From Flavobacterium stagni (GTDB lineage: Bacteria; Bacteroidota; Bacteroidia; Flavobacteriales; Flavobacteriaceae), in NCBI RefSeq assembly GCF_004122105.1, contig NZ_SBKN01000001.1:558001-622000 (forward strand): a stretch of 64,000 bases of DNA, read 5' to 3'. Shown here piece by piece: positions 60,946 to 64,000 of the stretch. Position 1 is the first letter of the stretch. Every line of letters begins with the position of its first letter. A program made the position numbers and the translations under genes. The notes beneath the pieces are model-generated. The model was not told where the DNA came from. It saw nothing but the letters and a program-made list of their open reading frames with translations, and did not search any database.

Positions 60946-61644
60946 ATGATACAAGTTCAACAATTGACCAAGATGTACGCAAATGGCGTAAAAGTATTAG
61001 ACATTACGAATTTAGATATCCCAAAAGGCCAAAGTTTTGGTTTGGTGGGAAATAACGGAGCGGGAAAAACCACGTTCTTCAGTTTGTTACTCGATTTGAT
61101 TCAGCCAAGTTCGGGTTATGTGAAAAACAATGGTATTCAAGTGAATACCAGCGAGGCTTGGAAACCGACGACGGCTGCTTTCTTAGATGAAAGTTTTTTA
61201 ATTGGGTATTTAACCGCGGAAGAATATTTTTATTTCATTGGCGAATTGCGTGGTCAAAATAAAGCGGATGTGGATGCTTTATTGGCGAAGCATGAAGATT
61301 TTTTCAATGGTGAAATTTTAAATAAGAAGAAATATTTGCGCGATTTATCGAAAGGAAACCAAAAGAAAGTCGGCATCATTGCCACGTTAATTGGCAATCC
61401 GGAAGTAATCATTTTGGACGAACCTTTTGCCAATTTGGACCCCACAACGGTGAATCGTTTGAAAAAAATTATTAAAGAATTGGCGGAAGATCCTAATGTA
61501 ACTGTGTTGGTGTCGAGTCACGACTTGGTCCATACCGTTGAGGTTTGTAACCGCATTGTGGCGTTGCATTTGGGTGAAGTAGTGAAAGACATCCAAACAT
61601 CTCCAGAAACCTTAAAAGAATTGGAAGAATTTTTTGCCGTATAA
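60946..61644 (+). CDS. ABC transporter ATP-binding protein
   Basis: A 232-aa single nucleotide-binding domain. Walker A GNNGAGKTT at residues 35-43, signature LSKGNQKKV at 134-142 (a variant of LSGGQ with Lys), Walker B VIILDEP at 154-160 with the D-loop NLDP, and the switch His in SSHDL. It energises the DUF5687 permease encoded just upstream. Confidence 0.93.
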   Translation: MIQVQQLTKMYANGVKVLDITNLDIPKGQSFGLVGNNGAGKTTFFSLLLDLIQPSSGYVKNNGIQVNTSEAWKPTTAAFLDESFLIGYLTAEEYFYFIGELRGQNKADVDALLAKHEDFFNGEILNKKKYLRDLSKGNQKKVGIIATLIGNPEVIILDEPFANLDPTTVNRLKKIIKELAEDPNVTVLVSSHDLVHTVEVCNRIVALHLGEVVKDIQTSPETLKELEEFFAV

Positions 61645-61665
61645 ATAATCAAAAAGCGAATGGAT

Positions 61666-61702
61666 AACTACCCTGAAAGTGAAGGCTTTTGGGGTAGTTT
61701 CG
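61666..61702 (+). terminator. Terminator after the ABC ATPase gene
   Basis: AACTACCC pairs with GGGTAGTT, with a further inner pairing AAAG / CTTT, followed by TTCGTTTT. It is a reasonable intrinsic terminator before the sprE-like gene. Confidence 0.65.
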
Positions 61703-61810
61703 TTTTAAAAAACCGCGTATTTTTTTTCACTTTACAAAAAGAAGCGTATTTTTACCCGTTATATATACTAAAAGCGCCATTCTGCAGTTAGTTACAAAAA
61801 CGTTTTTGCA

Positions 61811-64000
61811 TTGAAAACCACAACCAAAACCTATATATTTTTCCTTGGAATAGCTGCTTTTTTGGTCGCTTGTTCGACTAAGAAGGATACCTTTATTCAC
61901 CGTCAAAACCACCGATTAAGTACGAAATACAATATTTTGTACAATGGAGGAAATTCTTTGAACCAAGGTGTAGTGGACTTGCGTTCGCAATACAAGGATA
62001 ATTTCTGGGAAATTTTGCCGGTAGAACGCATGCAAGTTACGGAAGATAAAATGCTTCCGGGCGAAACGAAGAACCCTAATTTTGAGCGTGCGGAAACCAA
62101 AGCGACCAAAGCGATTCAGAAACACTCCATGAACATTGACGGCTCTGAACGCAATCCGCAAATGGATGAAGCGCATTTAATGTTGGGTCAGGCGCGGTAT
62201 TACGAACAGCGGTTTGTTCCGGCTTTGGAGGCATTCAATTATGTGTTATACAAATACCCACAAAGTGATAAAATCAATTTGGTAAAAATTTGGCGGGAAA
62301 AGACCAACATGCGTTTGGAAAACGACGAAATGGCGGTCAATAACTTGCGCAAACTTTTGAAAGAAATCAAGTTCAAAGACCAAGTTTTTGCGGATGCCAA
62401 TGCCACTTTAGCCCAAGCGTTTATCAATTTAAAAGAGACGGATAGTGCCATTGCTAAATTGCGTATCGCGATTGATTTCACGGAACTTAATGAAGAAAAA
62501 GCCCGCTACCGTTTTATTACGGGACAGTTGTATGAAGAGCGCGGTCAATTGGATAGCGCCAATGTGATGTACCAACAAGTAATCGATATGAATCGCAAAG
62601 CGGCGCGTCAATATGTAATTCAAGCTCATGCGCGTCAAGCCAAACAATTCAATCCCAAAAAAGGAGATACGATTGCGTTTTTGGAGAAATTCAATGATTT
62701 ATTGAAAGACAGAGAAAATCGTCCGTATTTGGATGTGTTAAACCATCAAATGGGATTGTTTTACGATAAAGTAAATAAACCCGAGCAGGCTAAAAAGTTT
62801 TATAATAAATCCTTGAAATCCAAACCCCAAGATCAATATTTGATTGCATCCAATTACCGCAATTTGGGGGAGATTTATTTTAATGATGCCAAATATGTGA
62901 CGGCAGGAAAGTATTACGACAGCACGTTGACCGTCCTGAATCCGCGTACACGGGAGTTCCGTTTAATAACGAAAAAGAAAGACAATTTAAAAGATGTCAT
63001 CAAGTTTGAAGGGATAGCCCAACGCAACGACAGTATTTTAAAATTGGCGGCCATGTCACCCGAAGCCCGTGAAGCTTTTTTCCAAAAACACATTGACAAT
63101 TTGAAAAAGCAGGAAGCGGAGATGAAGGCGATGATGGAGAAATTGGCGAAAGAAAAAGCCGCCATTGCTGCGAATGAAGAACAAGGAAAAGACATGAAAC
63201 AGGGAACTGCAGAAGGCAAGAAAACAGTCATTGCTCCTGTAAGTTCGAGCTTGGAATCGAGTTCTTTTTACTTCTATAACGCAACAACCGTTGAAATGGG
63301 TAAATTAGAATTTACCAAAAAATGGGGGAAACGAGCCTATGGTGAAAATTGGCGTTGGTCCAAAGGGAATACCACAAAAGGCGCCAATGCTTCGGATGAC
63401 CCAGAAAATGATACTGCTGATAACCCCGAAAAAGACGATACAAAAACGGTTAATCCACAACATACCACGGCTTTTTATATCAAACAATTGCCAACAGATG
63501 CCAAAGTCTTGGACAGCTTAGCCAAAGAACGCAATTTTGCCTATTACCAGTTGGGGGTGATTTACAAAGAGAAATTTAAAGAATACAAACGCGCTTCGGA
63601 CAAGTTGGAACAACTCCTCAAAAACAATCCGGAGGAGCGCTTGGTACTGCCAAGTTTGTACAACTTATACAAGATTTACGAAATCATTGAACCGTCCAAA
63701 GCAGCGGCCATGAAGTCCCGTATTATTTCAGAGTATCCCGATTCTCGATACGCTCAAATTTTGTTAGGAAAAACAGCCGATGACGCGATTGCTTCTTCTC
63801 CTGAAGCCACGTATGATGCGTTTTACAAAGAATTTGAAGCAGGGAAATACCGCGAATTATTGCCCAAAACCAATCAAGCTATTGAGCAGTTTACGGGAGA
63901 GGAAATGTTACCCAAATTTGAATTGCTAAAAGCACAATTACAAGGGAAATTAATTGGTTTGGCCGAATATAAAAAGGCATTGAATTATGTGGCACTGACC
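61811..64000 (+). CDS. sprE: SprE/PorW-like TPR lipoprotein of the type IX secretion and gliding machinery (partial, runs off the right edge)
   Basis: The frame opens at TTG 61811 after a stop at 61769 with no ATG between, and stays open to the window end (730 codons). It starts MKTTTKTYIFFLGIAAFLVAC, a lipoprotein signal with Cys21, then STKKDTFIHRQNHRLSTKYNILYNGG. TPR-like helices follow (HLMLGQARYYEQRFVPALEAFNYVLYKYP, ATLAQAFINLKETDSAIAKLRI, in parts), then a charged coiled coil and more repeats. This matches SprE of Flavobacterium johnsoniae and PorW of Porphyromonas, needed for T9SS. The name is by recognition, not search. Confidence 0.82.
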   Translation, partial: MKTTTKTYIFFLGIAAFLVACSTKKDTFIHRQNHRLSTKYNILYNGGNSLNQGVVDLRSQYKDNFWEILPVERMQVTEDKMLPGETKNPNFERAETKATKAIQKHSMNIDGSERNPQMDEAHLMLGQARYYEQRFVPALEAFNYVLYKYPQSDKINLVKIWREKTNMRLENDEMAVNNLRKLLKEIKFKDQVFADANATLAQAFINLKETDSAIAKLRIAIDFTELNEEKARYRFITGQLYEERGQLDSANVMYQQVIDMNRKAARQYVIQAHARQAKQFNPKKGDTIAFLEKFNDLLKDRENRPYLDVLNHQMGLFYDKVNKPEQAKKFYNKSLKSKPQDQYLIASNYRNLGEIYFNDAKYVTAGKYYDSTLTVLNPRTREFRLITKKKDNLKDVIKFEGIAQRNDSILKLAAMSPEAREAFFQKHIDNLKKQEAEMKAMMEKLAKEKAAIAANEEQGKDMKQGTAEGKKTVIAPVSSSLESSSFYFYNATTVEMGKLEFTKKWGKRAYGENWRWSKGNTTKGANASDDPENDTADNPEKDDTKTVNPQHTTAFYIKQLPTDAKVLDSLAKERNFAYYQLGVIYKEKFKEYKRASDKLEQLLKNNPEERLVLPSLYNLYKIYEIIEPSKAAAMKSRIISEYPDSRYAQILLGKTADDAIASSPEATYDAFYKEFEAGKYRELLPKTNQAIEQFTGEEMLPKFELLKAQLQGKLIGLAEYKKALNYVALT

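Overview
The window reads as chromosomal DNA of a Bacteroidota bacterium, most probably Flavobacterium or a close relative in the Flavobacteriaceae. It is AT-rich. Promoters match the Bacteroidota -7 element TAnnTTTG. It carries a type IX secretion (T9SS) sorting-domain protein, a gene resembling sprE/porW of the gliding/T9SS machinery, a bacterial GlnRS, and many family members I know mainly from Flavobacteriia (DUF4175, DUF5687, DUF6311, DUF6327, DUF6341, DUF6427, DUF6909, head-GIN). DUF and family names come from memory of the families, not from a search.

Region 1 (1-18.6 kb) is mostly minus-strand housekeeping: a partial methyltransferase, mnmG, ybeY and a DUF4175 protein. Three parS-type centromere palindromes lie around mnmG. 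Next come gltX, three exported proteins of unknown function, an SPFH protein, a three-gene YtxH/holin-like/DUF6327 envelope cassette, glnS, folB, tRNA-Cys, a LysE-type transporter, a head-GIN protein and rnr. Directly behind tRNA-Cys sits a degenerate tandem array made of copies of the tRNA 3' half plus its terminator, with a palindrome inserted where the T-loop was.

Region 2 (18.98-19.50 kb) is the only long non-coding stretch. It is very AT-rich, has repeated short motifs and near-consensus DnaA boxes, and marks the point where the dominant coding strand flips from minus (left) to plus (right). With the parS cluster this makes it a good replication-origin candidate. dnaA is not in the window.

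Region 3 (19.5-29.5 kb) holds rpiB, a zinc efflux transporter, tex, a minus-strand tatA pair, a GH3-family enzyme, a carboxypeptidase-regulatory-like protein and a DUF6909 protein with a nucleoside-phosphorylase-like C-terminus.

Region 4 (29.5-51.8 kb) is a surface-polysaccharide locus: a Wzz-like protein; rmlA, rmlC and rmlD for dTDP-rhamnose (rmlB absent); gmd and a reductase for a GDP-deoxyhexose; a UDP-glucuronate decarboxylase-like enzyme; wecB for UDP-ManNAc; several glycosyltransferases; a Wzx flippase; two Wzy/WaaL-type membrane proteins; and a polyprenyl-phosphate sugar transferase that would start the repeat unit. A lipoprotein gene with its own promoter and terminator, a tiny ORF and an ORF6N gene broken by one amber codon sit inside it.

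Region 5 (51.8-64 kb) returns to core genes: a T9SS cargo protein, purD, DUF6341, DUF6427, upp, a DUF4254/GT9 pair, a PaaE-like reductase, a DUF5687 permease with its ATPase, and the start of an SprE/PorW-like TPR lipoprotein.

I see no insertion sequence, prophage or CRISPR array.
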